Source of the DNA: an uncultured Bacteroides sp.
Lineage (GTDB): Bacteria > Bacteroidota > Bacteroidia > Bacteroidales > UBA932
Assembly (NCBI GenBank): GCA_900543205.1
Contig: UQQM01000019.1
Span: 1 to 37,797 of the forward strand
Direction: 5' to 3'
Length of the DNA: 37,797 nucleotides
Shown here: positions 15,020-23,863 of the stretch, in pieces
Position numbering within the stretch: position 1 is the first letter of the stretch
How the letters are laid out: every line of letters starts with the position of its first letter
Made by a program: the position numbers and the translations under genes
Notes under the pieces: generated by a model
Seen by the model: only the letters and a program-made list of their open reading frames with translations
Told to the model about the DNA's origin: nothing
Database searches by the model: none

Positions 15020-15148
15020 ATGGAAGAAAACTCAAACGGCTGTACCGCAATGGTGCAGGAAGCGGACGGGGCGCCGGATGACTCGGTGACGCTGTCCGGA
15101 AAGTCTCATGTAACCCCAATGTCTGAACTTAAATCCCGGATTATATGA
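15020..15148 (+). CDS. 42-aa leader ORF overlapping the CBS-domain membrane gene
   Basis: A short frame (MEENSNGCTAMVQEADGAPD...) whose TGA overlaps the next gene's ATG as ATGA, a classic translational-coupling junction. It has no family similarity I can name and no membrane span. It may be a real small protein or a leader whose translation controls the downstream gene. A TATATTGG box (14968-14975, one mismatch from consensus) and a six-codon frame (14983-15003) precede it. Evidence is positional only. Confidence 0.4.
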   Translation: MEENSNGCTAMVQEADGAPDDSVTLSGKSHVTPMSELKSRII

Positions 15149-16458
15149 GCGAAATCTTCATAATTCTTTTCCTGATTCTGCTGAACGGAATATTCTCCAT
15201 GTCGGAGATGGCGGTAGTCTCGGCGCGCAAGTCCAATCTCCAGGCGGAGGCCGACAAGGGCAGCAAGCGCGCGAAGACGGCGCTCAAGCTGGCTTCGGAT
15301 CCGGACAGGTTCCTGTCAGCCGTGCAGATAGGCATCACGCTCATCGGAATCCTGACCGGTATATTCTCCGGCAACAAGATAGCGGCCGCATTCTCCGAAC
15401 TGCTCGTGAAGACGGGCATTTCCGCGGGGCTGGCGTCCGCGATTTCACAGGGAATCATAGTCGTGCTGGTGACCTATCTCACCATAGTCTTCGGTGAGCT
15501 GGTGCCCAAGAGGATAGCGCTGAGCGCGTCAGAACGCGTCTCCAAGGCCGTCGCCGGCCCGATGAAGGTGATTTCCGCCATAGTCTCTCCTTTCGTGTGG
15601 CTGCTTGCCAAGAGCACGGGGCTCGTGATAAAGATACTCGGAATCAAGGGCCAGGAGTCGAAGGTCACCGAGGAGGAGATCAAGTCGATAATCCAGGAGG
15701 GTACCGACGAAGGGGAAGTTTCCCCTGTCGAACAGGACATAGTGGAGCGAGTGTTCGCCCTGGGCGACCTCAAGGTCAACACCATAATGACCCTCAGGAG
15801 CGACATAGTCTGGCTCGACAAGGAGATGGACGAGGGGGAGATTCGCGACACCATAGAGGAGAACCTCTTCGAGGCCTATCCCGTTACCGACGGCGACCTT
15901 GACCATGTGGTGGGAGTGCTCTCGCTCAAGGACTACGTGCTCAGCATAGGGAAGCCCGGTTTCAGCCTGGAGAAGCTTATACGCGAACCCGTCTATTTCC
16001 ATGAGAACATGAGCGTCTACGCCGTTCTCGAGCAGATGAAGCAGAAGAAGATAAGCCGGGCGCTCGTATGCGACGAATACGGCTCATGCTCCGGCATCAT
16101 CACGCTGAAGGACATAATGGAGGCTCTTGTGGGCATAGTCAACGACGACCATCAGAAGGAGCCCGACATCATAGCCCGCCATGACAACGACGGATGGCTC
16201 GTGGACGGACAGTGCTCGATGTACGATTTCAAGATGTTCTTCGACATCGACGATTCCGACGAGGACTCCGATTCAGAATACAACACTGTGGGCGGACTGA
16301 TTCTCGACGAGCTCGAGCATGTGCCCGTGGCCGGGGAGAAGACGGTCTGGAAGGATTTCTCGTTCGAGGTCGTGGACATGGACGGAGCCCGTATCGACAA
16401 GGTGATAGTCAAGCGGAAGGACGAGCCTGATTCGGAAGAGTCGGGCGAGGGCGAATAA
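15145..16458 (+). CDS. CorC/HlyC-type CBS-domain membrane protein (CNNM/UPF0053 family)
   Basis: A 437-aa inner-membrane protein. The N-terminal DUF21/CNNM domain has three or four hydrophobic segments (residues about 1-25, 60-90, 95-125, 135-160) with the family motifs NGIFSMSEMAV and VFGELVPKRIAL. A pair of CBS domains follows (about 205-325; VNTIMTLRSDIVW, SRALVCDEYGS, GIITLKDIMEALVG), then a CorC_HlyC transporter-associated domain (LVDGQCSMYDFKMFFD onwards). Related proteins are implicated in divalent-cation (magnesium/cobalt) efflux or homeostasis; 'hemolysin' annotations are historical. The length is normal for the family. Its ATG overlaps the stop of a 42-codon frame, suggesting coupling. 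A strong bidirectional terminator follows at 16517-16554. Confidence 0.92.
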   Translation: MSEIFIILFLILLNGIFSMSEMAVVSARKSNLQAEADKGSKRAKTALKLASDPDRFLSAVQIGITLIGILTGIFSGNKIAAAFSELLVKTGISAGLASAISQGIIVVLVTYLTIVFGELVPKRIALSASERVSKAVAGPMKVISAIVSPFVWLLAKSTGLVIKILGIKGQESKVTEEEIKSIIQEGTDEGEVSPVEQDIVERVFALGDLKVNTIMTLRSDIVWLDKEMDEGEIRDTIEENLFEAYPVTDGDLDHVVGVLSLKDYVLSIGKPGFSLEKLIREPVYFHENMSVYAVLEQMKQKKISRALVCDEYGSCSGIITLKDIMEALVGIVNDDHQKEPDIIARHDNDGWLVDGQCSMYDFKMFFDIDDSDEDSDSEYNTVGGLILDELEHVPVAGEKTVWKDFSFEVVDMDGARIDKVIVKRKDEPDSEESGEGE

Positions 16459-16516
16459 CGACGCCGCCATCTCCCGCCGTCAGGCATGTAAATGGCGCAG
16501 ACTGCCGGAAATTCAA

Positions 16517-16554
16517 AAAGGAAGGCCGGGATTTCAAAGTCTCGGCCTTCCTTT
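16517..16554. terminator. Strong bidirectional terminator
   Basis: A 12-bp perfect stem AAAGGAAGGCCG (16517-16528) / CGGCCTTCCTTT (16543-16554) with a 14-nt loop between convergent genes. A's on one flank and T's on the other make it work in both directions. Confidence 0.9.
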
Positions 16555-16604
16555 CGTCTGAACCGTCTGTTCTAGCAGACTCGGTTATCAATTAATCTCT
16601 CTAT

Positions 16605-18827
16605 CTATTTGAGTTCGAATGTCACCTTTCCGCGCACGTCATCGGCTGCGGCTGCGACATAGACGTCGAACTTGCCGGGCTCTGCAACCCACTCATGCTT
16701 CTCGGGGTCGAAGAACGTGAGGTCGTCCCTGTCGACGGTGAAGCTGACAGTCGTGCTCTCTCCGGGTGCCAGGCTGACCTTCTCGAAGCCCTTGAGCTCC
16801 TTGACGGGGCGGGGCAGCGATGACTTGCGGTCGCCTACATACATCTGTACGATTTCCTTGCCCTCGCGGTCGCCGGTGTTGGTCACGGTGACGCTTACGG
16901 TCACGCTGCCGTCGGCGTTCATCTCCTTCTTGTCGATGGTCGGCTCGCCATATTCGAAGCTGGTGTAGCTGAGGCCGTGTCCGAAGGCGAACAGAGGCTT
17001 GGTCTTCTTCTGGGAGTCAGCCCATCTGTAGCCCACGTAGATGCCGTCCTTGTACTCGATGTCCACGGTGTCGGCTGACGCGATTCCGGTGTATTCTCCG
17101 TAGATGTGTGCGGGTACGTCCTCAAGCTTCTCGGGGAAGGTGAAGGGCAGCTTGCCTGAAGGGTTCACGTCTCCTGAGAGCACGTCGGCGATGGCGTGTC
17201 CGGCCTCGGAGCCTATATACCATGCCTGGAGGATTGAAGGAACTTCCTCAACCCAGGGCATAGCCACGGCGTTGCCGGAGATGTTGACCACCACGAGCTT
17301 CTCGTTTGCGGCAGCCAGGGCCCTGATGACCTCGTCCTGTCCGTAGGGAAGTCCGAGCTGGGTGCGGTCGGCGCCCTCGCAGTCCTGCTGATTGCTCTTG
17401 TTGAGTCCGCCTATGAATATCACGTAGTCGGCGTCCTTGGCCTGGGCTACGGCGTCAGCTATAAGCTGTTCGGCCGAACGGCTTTCGCTGAGGTCCTGTC
17501 CGGTGGTGACTCCGTTGTATTCGCCTCCGACATCTCCTACGTAGCCTCTTTCATAGACCACCTCGGCTATGTCACCGAAGCGTTCGCGTATGCCTTCGAG
17601 GGGTGAGATTTCGCGCTGTACCTTCAGGGATGAGCTTCCTCCTCCCACGGTCATCATCTTGATGGCATTCTCGCCTACGACGAGTATCTTGGCGCCCTTC
17701 TCCACCTTCATGGGGAGCACGTCAGCATCGTTCTTCAGCAGGACTATGCCCTCGCCTGCAATCTGCCTGGCAGCTGCATAATGGGCGTCCGAGCAGAGGC
17801 TGCCGAGAGGGCGGTTCCTGTCCATCACGGTGCGGAAGGCGAGCCTGAGGACGTTGCGCACCTTGGCGTCAAGCTCCTCTGTGCCGATCTCGCCGCTGCG
17901 TATCTTCTTGAGATAGGGCAGTGCGAGATAGTAGTTGTCATATGCGTTGCTCGCGCCTTCGCTGAGTCCGTCGGTCCAGGAGCCGAACTCCATGTCGAGA
18001 CCGTTGTGGATGGCCTGGTCTGTGTCATGCGTGCCGCCCCAGTCGGAGATGACCACTCCGTCGAATCCCCATTCTCCGCGCAGGATGTCGTTGAGAAGGT
18101 ATTCGTTGTGGCAGCAGTGCTGGTCCTTGTAGAGGTTGTAGGAGCCCATGATGGCCCATGCGCCGCCTTCCTGGGCTGCCGCCTTGAATGCGGGCAGGTA
18201 GATTTCGTAGAGCGTGCGGTCGTCGACTATCACGTTGGTGTTGTAGCGGTTGACCTCATGGTTGTTGAGGGCGAAGTGCTTCACGCAGGCTGCCACTCCG
18301 TTGGACTGCACTCCCTGGATGTAGGGGACTACCATGGTCGCGGCTAGATAGGGGTCCTCTCCCATGTACTCGAAGTTGCGTCCGTTGAGCGGGGTGCGGT
18401 AGATGTTCACTCCGGGGCCGAGCAGCACGGCCTTGTTGCGGTAGCGCGCCTCCTCTCCTATGCTCTTGCCGTAGAGCAGGGACATGTCCTCGTTCCATGT
18501 GGCGGCGAGGCAGGTGAGTGCGGGATAGGCAACGCAGGAGTCATTGGTCCAGCCCGCCTGGTCCCATTCGTCCCAGAGAACTTCGGCGCGTATGCCGTGG
18601 GGGCCGTCCGTCGTCCAGATGTCGGGGATGCCGAGACGGGGCACACCCCTTGAGCTGAACTTGGACTGGGCGTGAATCACGGCGACCTTCTCCTCGAGGG
18701 TCATCCGGCTCAGTGCGTCCTCGACGCGCTCCTCGATGGGCTTGCTCTCATCGAGGTAGACCGGAACCTGGGCCGCAAGCGGTGCTGCGGCGATGGCCAG
18801 TCCGGCAAAGATGTGGATTAATTTCAT
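16605..18827 (-). CDS. Secreted GH3 beta-glycosidase
   Basis: A 740-aa exported glycoside hydrolase of family 3 (beta-glucosidase/xylosidase type). It has a signal peptide (MKLIHIFAGLAIAAAPLAAQ). The GH3 N-terminal barrel contains RLGIPDIWTTDGPHG, GPGVNIYRTPLNGRNFEY and CVKHFALNNHE, with the nucleophile Asp in VVISDWGG. The C-terminal alpha/beta domain (VLLKNDADVLPM, GGLNKSNQQDCEGADRTQL) is followed by a fibronectin III-like domain (GHGLSYTSFEYG, then VTVTNTGDREGKEIVQMYV). It would release terminal sugars from plant or host glycans in the periplasm; exact specificity cannot be read. It lies 27 nt downstream of the malic enzyme gene and may be co-transcribed. A terminator follows at 16517-16554. 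Confidence 0.95.
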   Translation of the reverse strand: MKLIHIFAGLAIAAAPLAAQVPVYLDESKPIEERVEDALSRMTLEEKVAVIHAQSKFSSRGVPRLGIPDIWTTDGPHGIRAEVLWDEWDQAGWTNDSCVAYPALTCLAATWNEDMSLLYGKSIGEEARYRNKAVLLGPGVNIYRTPLNGRNFEYMGEDPYLAATMVVPYIQGVQSNGVAACVKHFALNNHEVNRYNTNVIVDDRTLYEIYLPAFKAAAQEGGAWAIMGSYNLYKDQHCCHNEYLLNDILRGEWGFDGVVISDWGGTHDTDQAIHNGLDMEFGSWTDGLSEGASNAYDNYYLALPYLKKIRSGEIGTEELDAKVRNVLRLAFRTVMDRNRPLGSLCSDAHYAAARQIAGEGIVLLKNDADVLPMKVEKGAKILVVGENAIKMMTVGGGSSSLKVQREISPLEGIRERFGDIAEVVYERGYVGDVGGEYNGVTTGQDLSESRSAEQLIADAVAQAKDADYVIFIGGLNKSNQQDCEGADRTQLGLPYGQDEVIRALAAANEKLVVVNISGNAVAMPWVEEVPSILQAWYIGSEAGHAIADVLSGDVNPSGKLPFTFPEKLEDVPAHIYGEYTGIASADTVDIEYKDGIYVGYRWADSQKKTKPLFAFGHGLSYTSFEYGEPTIDKKEMNADGSVTVSVTVTNTGDREGKEIVQMYVGDRKSSLPRPVKELKGFEKVSLAPGESTTVSFTVDRDDLTFFDPEKHEWVAEPGKFDVYVAAAADDVRGKVTFELK

Positions 18828-18854
18828 TTTTTTTGCGGTTATTGGTTTTTTGCT

Positions 18855-21134
18855 TTATTTCATCGGAATGGTCTCGGCCGCCGCTATCATGCCGAGGTTG
18901 ATCAGCGAGCGGACGCTGGCGTTCTCAGGCACGAGATGGACGTTCGACTGATCCAGCCCCATCAGGATGGGGCCGTTGACTTCGGCTCCTCCGAGCATCT
19001 CCACCAGCTTGTAGGAGATGTTCGCGGCGGCGAGGTTGGGGAAGATGAAGGTGTTTACTTCGCGGTCGCCGAGCTTGTTGAAGGGGTAGAGCCGCGCCCT
19101 TGTCTCGCGGTCCAGGGCTATGTTGGCCTTCATTTCTCCGTCCACCAGGATGTCGGGATATTTCTCGTGCAGGATCTCCACGGCCTTGGCAACCTTTATC
19201 GAGCGTGTTCCGTTGTCGGTTCCGAAATTGGACGACGAGAGCATCGCTATCACCGGTTCTATTCCGAAGCGGCGCACGGTCTTGGCGCTCATGAGGGCGA
19301 TTTGCACGAGGTCGTCGGCGTTGGGTGACGGGTTAACGGCCGTGTCGGCGAAGAACATGGGGCCGTGCTTGGTCGTGACTATCCTCATCGTGGCGAGCTG
19401 GCGTTCGGCGGGAAGTCCGAAGACCTGGCGCACAGTGTCCAGGGCCTCGATGTAGTTGTGCCCGTAGCCGAGCAGGGAAGTGTCGGCATCGCCGGAGGCT
19501 ATCATCATCATGGTGAACCAGTTGCGCTGGAGCATGCACTTGTCGGCCTCGTCGCGGTTGATTCCACGGCGGCTCATCTTGGAGTAGAGGAGCTCGGCGT
19601 AGCGTCTGCGGCGCTCCTTCTCGGCGTCGCTGCGGAAGTCGAGTATGTAGCAGTCGTCGAGGCTCAGGTTGTGCTCGTGCAGGATGGCGTGCACTTTCTC
19701 GCGGCTGCCCACGAGTATGGGGGTCGCGGCCCCGTCGGTGAGCAGGTGGATGGCTGCCTTGATGGAGTTGAGGCTCTCGCCTTCGCTGAACACGAGGCGG
19801 CGCGGCGTGGCGGTGCGGGCCATCGAGCGAATGGAGCGCATCAGCTTGTCGTCCCTTCCCATCCTGTTCTCGAGTTGGTGGCTGTAGGCGTCCCAGTCGG
19901 TGATTGTCCTGCGGGCCACTCCGGAGTCGATGGCGGCCTTGGCCACGGCCATCGAGATACGGGTGATCAGGCGCGGGTCGAGGGCCTTGGGAATCAGGTA
20001 TTCGCGGCCGAAGGAGATGTTGTTGTCATTGTATGCTGCGGCGACGATGTCGGGCACCGGCTCCTTGGTCAGCGCGGCGAGCGCTTTTACGGCGGCTATC
20101 TTCATCGCGTCGTTGATCTTGGTCGCGCGAACGTCGAGCGCTCCTCTGAAGATGTAGGGGAAACCGAGCAGGTTGTTCACCTGGTTGGGGTAGTCGGAGC
20201 GTCCGGTGGCGAAGATGATGTCGGGACGGGCCCCAATCGCGACTTCGTAGCGTATCTCGGGGTTGGGGTTCGCAAGGGCGAAGACCACGGGATCCTGGGC
20301 CATGCTGCGCACCATGTCGGCGGTGAGCACGTCGGCCACCGAAAGCCCAAGGAAGACGTCGGCTCCCTTTATGGCCTCCTCCAGGGTGTCCACCTCGCGA
20401 CCGGTCGCGAATTCGGCCTTCGCGGGGTTGAGGTCGTGACGGCGGGTGGAGATGACTCCCTTGCTGTCGCACATCACCACGTTCTCTTTCCTGACTCCGA
20501 GGGCCATGTAGAGCTTCGCGCAGGAGATTGCGGCCGCTCCGGCCCCGTTCACTACCACCTGGACGTCTTCGATTTTCTTGCCGTTGATTTCGAGGGCGTT
20601 GAGCAGGGCGGCGGCCGAGATGATGGCCGTGCCGTGCTGGTCGTCGTGCATCACCGGGATGTCAAGCTCGTTGCGCAGGCGCTCCTCGATTTCGAAGCAC
20701 TCGGGCGCCTTGATGTCCTCGAGATTGATGCCTCCGAAGGTTACGGAGATGTTCTTGACGGTGCGTATGAATTCCTCGGTGTCCTTGGTGTCGACTTCGA
20801 TGTCGAACACGTCGATGTCGGCGAAGGTCTTGAACAGGAAGCCCTTGCCTTCCATGACCGGCTTGCCGGCCTGGGCGCCGATGTTGCCGAGGCCGAGCAC
20901 TGCGGTGCCGTTGGAGATCACCGCCACGAGGTTGCCCTTGTCGGTGTACTTGTAGGCCTCTTCGGGATCCTTCTGAATCTCCAGGCAGGGTTCCGCCACT
21001 CCGGGCGAATAGGCCAGGGATAGATCCTTCTGGGTGCTGTAGGGCTTCGAGGGTATTACTTCAATCTTGCCGGGGCGGCCTTCTGCATGATATGCCAGAG
21101 CCTCTTCCCGAAAACTTTTCTTATCTACTTCCAT
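18855..21134 (-). CDS. maeB: NADP-dependent malic enzyme, phosphotransacetylase-fused
   Basis: A 759-aa cytoplasmic enzyme converting malate to pyruvate with CO2 release and NADP reduction. The N-terminal malic domain shows YSPGVAEPC, NGTAVLGLGNIGAQAGKPV and DDQHGTAI. The NAD(P)-binding domain has VVVNGAGAAAISCAKL and FALANPNPE. From about residue 430 a phosphotransacetylase-like domain follows (RLVFSEGE, then LVDGEMKANIALD, then NLAAANISYKLVEMLGG), which in this family is regulatory (acetyl-CoA sensing) rather than catalytic. The length is typical of MaeB. A GH3 gene lies 27 nt downstream. Only 53 bp separate it from the upstream gene's stop, with no clear -7 match, so it may be read through from the operon upstream. 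Confidence 0.96.
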   Translation of the reverse strand: MEVDKKSFREEALAYHAEGRPGKIEVIPSKPYSTQKDLSLAYSPGVAEPCLEIQKDPEEAYKYTDKGNLVAVISNGTAVLGLGNIGAQAGKPVMEGKGFLFKTFADIDVFDIEVDTKDTEEFIRTVKNISVTFGGINLEDIKAPECFEIEERLRNELDIPVMHDDQHGTAIISAAALLNALEINGKKIEDVQVVVNGAGAAAISCAKLYMALGVRKENVVMCDSKGVISTRRHDLNPAKAEFATGREVDTLEEAIKGADVFLGLSVADVLTADMVRSMAQDPVVFALANPNPEIRYEVAIGARPDIIFATGRSDYPNQVNNLLGFPYIFRGALDVRATKINDAMKIAAVKALAALTKEPVPDIVAAAYNDNNISFGREYLIPKALDPRLITRISMAVAKAAIDSGVARRTITDWDAYSHQLENRMGRDDKLMRSIRSMARTATPRRLVFSEGESLNSIKAAIHLLTDGAATPILVGSREKVHAILHEHNLSLDDCYILDFRSDAEKERRRRYAELLYSKMSRRGINRDEADKCMLQRNWFTMMMIASGDADTSLLGYGHNYIEALDTVRQVFGLPAERQLATMRIVTTKHGPMFFADTAVNPSPNADDLVQIALMSAKTVRRFGIEPVIAMLSSSNFGTDNGTRSIKVAKAVEILHEKYPDILVDGEMKANIALDRETRARLYPFNKLGDREVNTFIFPNLAAANISYKLVEMLGGAEVNGPILMGLDQSNVHLVPENASVRSLINLGMIAAAETIPMK

Positions 21135-21187
21135 AAGTTGCGGTAATTTTGTTTCAGCCTGCTAAATTACTAATAAGTTTCAAGAGG

Positions 21188-23032
21188 CTAAAGCGCCGGA
21201 AGCAGATATTTCCATATCAGGTTGATTTCCGCCTGCATGTCCTGGATGGCGGCGGTTACCGCAATCACGGCGTCCTGGTCGGGCAGCACGAGTATGTACT
21301 GTCCGTTGGCCCCGTCGGCACGGAAGGCGTTGTGGCGGCAGCGCCATATCTGATAGCCGTAGCCCTGGAGCCAGTCGCTGTTGCGCTTGGTCATGCCGAG
21401 CTTCTTCGCCACTTCAGGCTTCACGCCCGCTGGCAGCGAGGGCACCTGTGCCGCCGAAGCCTGCTCCGCCCAGCCTTCGGGCAGAATCTGCTTTCCGTTC
21501 CATTTGCCGTTCTGGAGCAGCAGGAGACCCATTTTCGCGAGGTCCTCGGTCTTGAGGTACAGACCCCATCCGCCGCAGTTCACGCCCTGGGGGCTCTCCT
21601 CCCAGCGCACGTTCACTATTCCCAGAGGGCGGAACAGGCGGGGCTGGAGGTAGTCGACGACCTTCTCGCCGGTGACTTTCTGCACAATGGCTGAGAGCAC
21701 GTAGGTGCCGATGCTGTTGTAGGTGAAGAAGGTTCCGGGGTCATGGTCAACGGGCCAGGCGAGGAAGGCTTTCACCCAGTCGTCGTCGGAGCCTCGTGAG
21801 ATGGCCCCGGTGGGGTCGGTGTCATGTCCGCAGTTCATCGTGAGGAGGTGACGCACGGTCATGGCCTTCAGCCTGTCGCTCACCTCGGCCGGCAGCTTGT
21901 CGGGAAAGAAGGAGATTATCTTGTCGTCGAGGCTCATTTTGCCTTCAGCGATGGCGAAGCCCACCGCAGTGGACGTGAAGGTCTTGCTGATGGAGTTCAG
22001 CACGTGGGGCACGTCAGGGTCGCCTCCGTTCTGCCAGCGCTCAGCCACCACTTCGCCGTGCTGGACTATCATCAGGCTGTGGAGGTCCTGGCCGGCTTTC
22101 TGCGCTGCGTCGAAATATCTGTCCACCGCCTTGCCGAGCTTCTCGGAAGCGGTTCCGCGCGGCAGGCTCTTGGTGAGCCGGTTGATGTCGATCAGGCGTA
22201 TTCCGCGCTCCTCGATGACCTGTTTCACGCGGGGGCTGGTCAGCAGGTCGGTGACTCCCTGGCGGTCGGCGGCCACGTCTTCATAGCCGATATGGAAGAC
22301 GGTCTGCATCTCGTCGTCATCGTAGGCGGGGTGGTCCAGGAAGAGATAGCGTTTCCCGGGCTCCAGCTTCTCGAGAGATGCGATGAAGCTGGCCTCCTTC
22401 TCCTCGAAGCTGTCGCTGGGGCCGGAATAGCCGATATACTGGTAGTCGTAGGCCTTCCCGGAGTCCATGCGGTCGATGCAGCTGAGATTGTATTCCTCTG
22501 CGAGGCGGAGCGTCAGCTCGTTGACTTCCCTGGTGAAGGCCGTGGAGAGCATGTGTCCCGTGATATGGCTGAGCTGCGGGATGTTCCTGAGTGCCGTCTC
22601 TATCTGGGCACGAAACTCCTGCTCGATTTCGTCGATGTCCCATTCGTGCTCGGTCAGCGCCTGTCCGGGGTAGTTGGGATTGGGGCTGATCATGGGATAG
22701 AAATAGCCGTTCTCGTCGGTCAGGCTGGGGCAGTGGGTCAGCGGACGCCACTTGACGTTCTCCCACTCGCTGGTCAGGGTCAGGTGCAGACCGACGTCCA
22801 GCCCGGGATTCTCCCTGAGCATCTTCACGGCTTCGGGGAACCATGCGGCCACGGGCATCACCTCCACGCTTTTGGCAATGCCGTCGCGCCAGGTCTCGAT
22901 GCAGGCTTCGTTCACCGAATGGAACGCTCCCATGTCGTCTATGCGTATCACCAGTTCGGGGGAGGCCTCCTGGCCCCAGCCCTGTCCCGCCGCCAGCAGC
23001 AGGGCGGCCAATGCAGGTATCATGGCTTTCAT
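21188..23032 (-). CDS. YdjC/ChbG-like deacetylase fused to serine beta-lactamase-like hydrolase
   Basis: A 614-aa exported protein (signal peptide, residues 1-21). Residues about 25-285 are a YdjC/ChbG-type carbohydrate deacetylase: the metal-binding IRIDDMGAFHSV (Asp32-Asp33), DVGLHLTLTSEW (His83), and ITGHM (His160). Residues about 300-614 are a class C beta-lactamase/esterase-type domain: nucleophile SISK (Ser347, Lys350), TVRHLLTMNCG, TYNSIGTY (Tyr438), and CGGWGLYLKTEDLAKMG. The two activities could remove N-acetyl and ester groups from the same glycan or cell-wall substrate. The gene is the third of a minus-strand operon, 6 nt after the esterase gene. Both active sites look complete. 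The combination is unusual to me; a sequencing frame-fusion is unlikely since the reading frame is uninterrupted. Confidence 0.85.
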   Translation of the reverse strand: MKAMIPALAALLLAAGQGWGQEASPELVIRIDDMGAFHSVNEACIETWRDGIAKSVEVMPVAAWFPEAVKMLRENPGLDVGLHLTLTSEWENVKWRPLTHCPSLTDENGYFYPMISPNPNYPGQALTEHEWDIDEIEQEFRAQIETALRNIPQLSHITGHMLSTAFTREVNELTLRLAEEYNLSCIDRMDSGKAYDYQYIGYSGPSDSFEEKEASFIASLEKLEPGKRYLFLDHPAYDDDEMQTVFHIGYEDVAADRQGVTDLLTSPRVKQVIEERGIRLIDINRLTKSLPRGTASEKLGKAVDRYFDAAQKAGQDLHSLMIVQHGEVVAERWQNGGDPDVPHVLNSISKTFTSTAVGFAIAEGKMSLDDKIISFFPDKLPAEVSDRLKAMTVRHLLTMNCGHDTDPTGAISRGSDDDWVKAFLAWPVDHDPGTFFTYNSIGTYVLSAIVQKVTGEKVVDYLQPRLFRPLGIVNVRWEESPQGVNCGGWGLYLKTEDLAKMGLLLLQNGKWNGKQILPEGWAEQASAAQVPSLPAGVKPEVAKKLGMTKRNSDWLQGYGYQIWRCRHNAFRADGANGQYILVLPDQDAVIAVTAAIQDMQAEINLIWKYLLPAL

Positions 23033-23038
23033 TTCAGC

Positions 23039-23854
23039 TTATTTTATGTCCGACAGAATTTTCCTTATGTGGGTGTGGAGGATATGGAAGGCGGGGTCGC
23101 ACATGGACACGTGGTCGTGTCCTCCCAGTTCGTACAGGTATGTCTCCTTGTGGCCGCAGAGCTTCATCATGCGCCACATGTAGGCGTTCTCCTCGTAGCG
23201 GCCGAGCATTTCGATCTCGCGGTCGCCGGTGATAAGCACGAGCGGCGGCGCGTCGGGGCGCACATGGTAGAGCGGCGCGAACTTGTCGACGAGCGGGTGG
23301 GTGTCGGCCATGCCTATCATGTCGCGGTAGGCGAAGTGGCTGATCATCTGGCCGCTGAAGGGTATGAGCCCCGCTATGTCGTCGGCGTCGACTCCGTATT
23401 TGGCGAGCCAGCTCTTGTCGAGGCCTATCATGCTGGTGAGGTAGCCGCCGGCGGAGTGCCCGCTGACGAATATCTTGTCGGTGCTGCCGCCGTATTTCTC
23501 TATTTCACGGAAGGTCCATGCAACGGCCGCCGCAGCATCGTCGATGCAGGCGGAGATTTCGACCTTGGGCATCAGGCGGTAGCCTACCCCGACGACCACC
23601 ATGCCACGGTTCAGCAGCTTGGCCGGCAGTTCCTTGCTGCCTCCGGTGAGCCCGCCGCCGTGGAACCATACCACCACGGGGCAGTCGCTGAGGTTTTCGG
23701 GGTAATAGACGTCAAGCTTGCAGTGTTCGCGGGCGTAGGCGTCGTCGGAATCTGTGTAGGAGATGTCCCTGACGGTGTTGTATCCGGCCTGCTGCGGCTG
23801 TGCGGAGAGCAGGGCGGTCAGGAACAGGGAGACAAGTGTGAAAAAGGTCTTCAT
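23039..23854 (-). CDS. Secreted alpha/beta-hydrolase esterase (HSL/acetylesterase-like)
   Basis: A 271-aa protein with a signal peptide (MKTFFTLVSLFLTALLSAQ). The oxyanion motif WFHGGGLTGG and nucleophile elbow GHSAGG place it with the hormone-sensitive-lipase/BD-FAE acetylesterase group; a catalytic Asp is probable in LVLITGDREIEML and His in LGGHDHVSM. It would remove acyl groups from carbohydrate or small esters in the periplasm. It lies between the DUF418 membrane gene (9 nt upstream) and the deacetylase fusion (6 nt downstream), so the operon pairs a membrane acyltransferase-like protein with two secreted deacylating enzymes. The physiological substrate is unknown. Confidence 0.88.
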   Translation of the reverse strand: MKTFFTLVSLFLTALLSAQPQQAGYNTVRDISYTDSDDAYAREHCKLDVYYPENLSDCPVVVWFHGGGLTGGSKELPAKLLNRGMVVVGVGYRLMPKVEISACIDDAAAAVAWTFREIEKYGGSTDKIFVSGHSAGGYLTSMIGLDKSWLAKYGVDADDIAGLIPFSGQMISHFAYRDMIGMADTHPLVDKFAPLYHVRPDAPPLVLITGDREIEMLGRYEENAYMWRMMKLCGHKETYLYELGGHDHVSMCDPAFHILHTHIRKILSDIK

Positions 23855-23863
23855 TTTATGTCA

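Noticed and set aside
19365..21023. Plus-strand open frame of 552 codons
   Set aside because: It is antisense to the malic enzyme gene, whose motifs are unequivocal.
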